This document shows positions 63,160 through 64,000 of a DNA stretch of 64,000 nucleotides, piece by piece. A program made the position numbers and the translations under genes. The stretch is from contig JABAKD010000001.1 of NCBI GenBank assembly GCA_012845835.1, positions 11,075,123 to 11,139,122 on the forward strand, read 5' to 3'. The notes under the pieces were generated by a model, which did no database searches, was not told the DNA's origin, and saw only the letters and a list, made by a program, of their open reading frames with translations. Numbering within the stretch: position 1 is the first letter of the stretch; the number at the start of each line of letters is the position of its first letter. The stretch comes from Undaria pinnatifida. Taxonomy: Eukaryota > Sar > Phaeophyceae > Laminariales > Alariaceae.

Positions 63160-64000
63160 TCAATCATCGCGAGCATATATTACCTGACTGTGATCGTCAT
63201 ATTTTTCAGTGTTTTTTTTATGTTTCGTTCGTGATGAGGTTGTCTGATTCTACGTTATTTTTAATGCCTACTGTCAATTCTTTCTTACGTTCAAGAATTT
63301 CTGAAACCTGTCACGCGACCATGACCACACACTAGATTTTGGAGGTGCAACACCAACAATAACACCAGCAAGAGCTACCGACTCTATCATCAACCACCCA
63401 CCACCGCAAAGGCGTTGCAAATTTCTCCGGCGCGATTCCTAGCGACATACATACATTCACATACAAATTCACTACGGAGAGCGCTAACCATACGAACTGC
63501 ATGGGATACAGAGATACATCGGAATCATTGGGGAAGGGAAGGGGCGCTGCGTGACTATTGCTGGACTTCGCGATAGCGGCGTACAGCGTACACTAGTCGG
63601 GCGTCAGCCGAAAAGGTTGCAGGCTGTTTAAGTTTGCCACAAAAAAAAAGCTGCATGAAGGTTGATTCACTACCACCTACCTCATTTTGATTTGGTGCGG
63701 TGTTTGACATTTGTCGTACGTACCACGCAACCAATTGCTTCTCCCATTGATGTCGCGGCCCTTACGGCTGGGAATCACGACAGCCCGGCCACACTAGCCA
63801 TGGATAATGCCACCAAGACTACGTTGGGTCTTTTCGTCTGTCATCGTCAGGGAAGCAGATGACTACCACGAGCTCTCAAGCTTGCTTGTAGAGTCGAACA
63901 AATAAAGCAAAAAAAAACGGAAAAGCCTATCGGAAGCGCTTCGCAGGAACACGTCAAAGATCCACCCCGTGCGCGAGGCTACTGTTGTGGCTACGAGCAG
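63160..64000. other. Unassigned DNA at right edge
   Basis: No exon, RNA or repeat that I can support. Confidence 0.4.

Overview
The window is nuclear DNA of a eukaryote. It has GT–AG introns, split genes, tRNA-derived SINEs, LINEs, LTR retrotransposons and many minisatellites. A photosynthetic stramenopile (brown-alga-like) fits the mix of SBBP-type beta-propeller repeats, a kinase tail and Ty3/Gypsy elements, but no sequence here proves the lineage. Host coding DNA is sparse and lies on the minus strand. Most of the window is mobile or repetitive.

Left part (1–6.5 kb, minus strand): six exons of a surface-receptor-like gene, running off the left edge. Five phase-0 exons each encode one SBBP-like propeller blade. 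The sixth encodes a last blade, a long Pro/Ser/Thr stalk, one transmembrane helix and a cytoplasmic tail. A further blade exon lies at 19.4 kb, with exon fossils near 21.0 and 61.6 kb. A protein-kinase C-lobe exon at 62.3–62.6 kb suggests, by inference only, that this receptor family may end in a kinase.

7–19 kb: a stop-riddled coiled-coil pseudogene, then a SINE split by a miniature LTR element (TRIM) with both target duplications visible, then a Penelope-like reverse transcriptase lacking its first catalytic motif. Poly-C mosaics, tandem repeats and a TA-flanked MITE follow.

19–43 kb: repeats of several families, an internally deleted LTR derivative (30.1–30.9 kb), a 1.8-kb inverted repeat (32.1–33.95 kb), a 5'-truncated LINE with duplicated 3' ends (34.2–36.5 kb, copied at 37.7–38.5 kb), a second SINE copy, telomere-like repeats and scattered fossils.

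43.4–54.1 kb: a nearly complete, young Ty3/Gypsy retrotransposon on the minus strand. It has 271-bp LTRs and a 4-bp target duplication. Its gag has a CCHC knuckle. An in-frame UGA separates gag from a long linker carrying a NADAR (ADP-ribose) domain before the protease. RT, RNase H and integrase follow, then a chromodomain and a Tudor-like tail. Two frame breaks, both -1, interrupt pol. A complete class II tRNA copy including CCA sits antisense at the primer-binding site. This element is the most unusual object in the window.

54–64 kb: minisatellites, a Gypsy RNase H fossil, another copy of an exact 38-bp repeat, dispersed-repeat fossils and the kinase exon.
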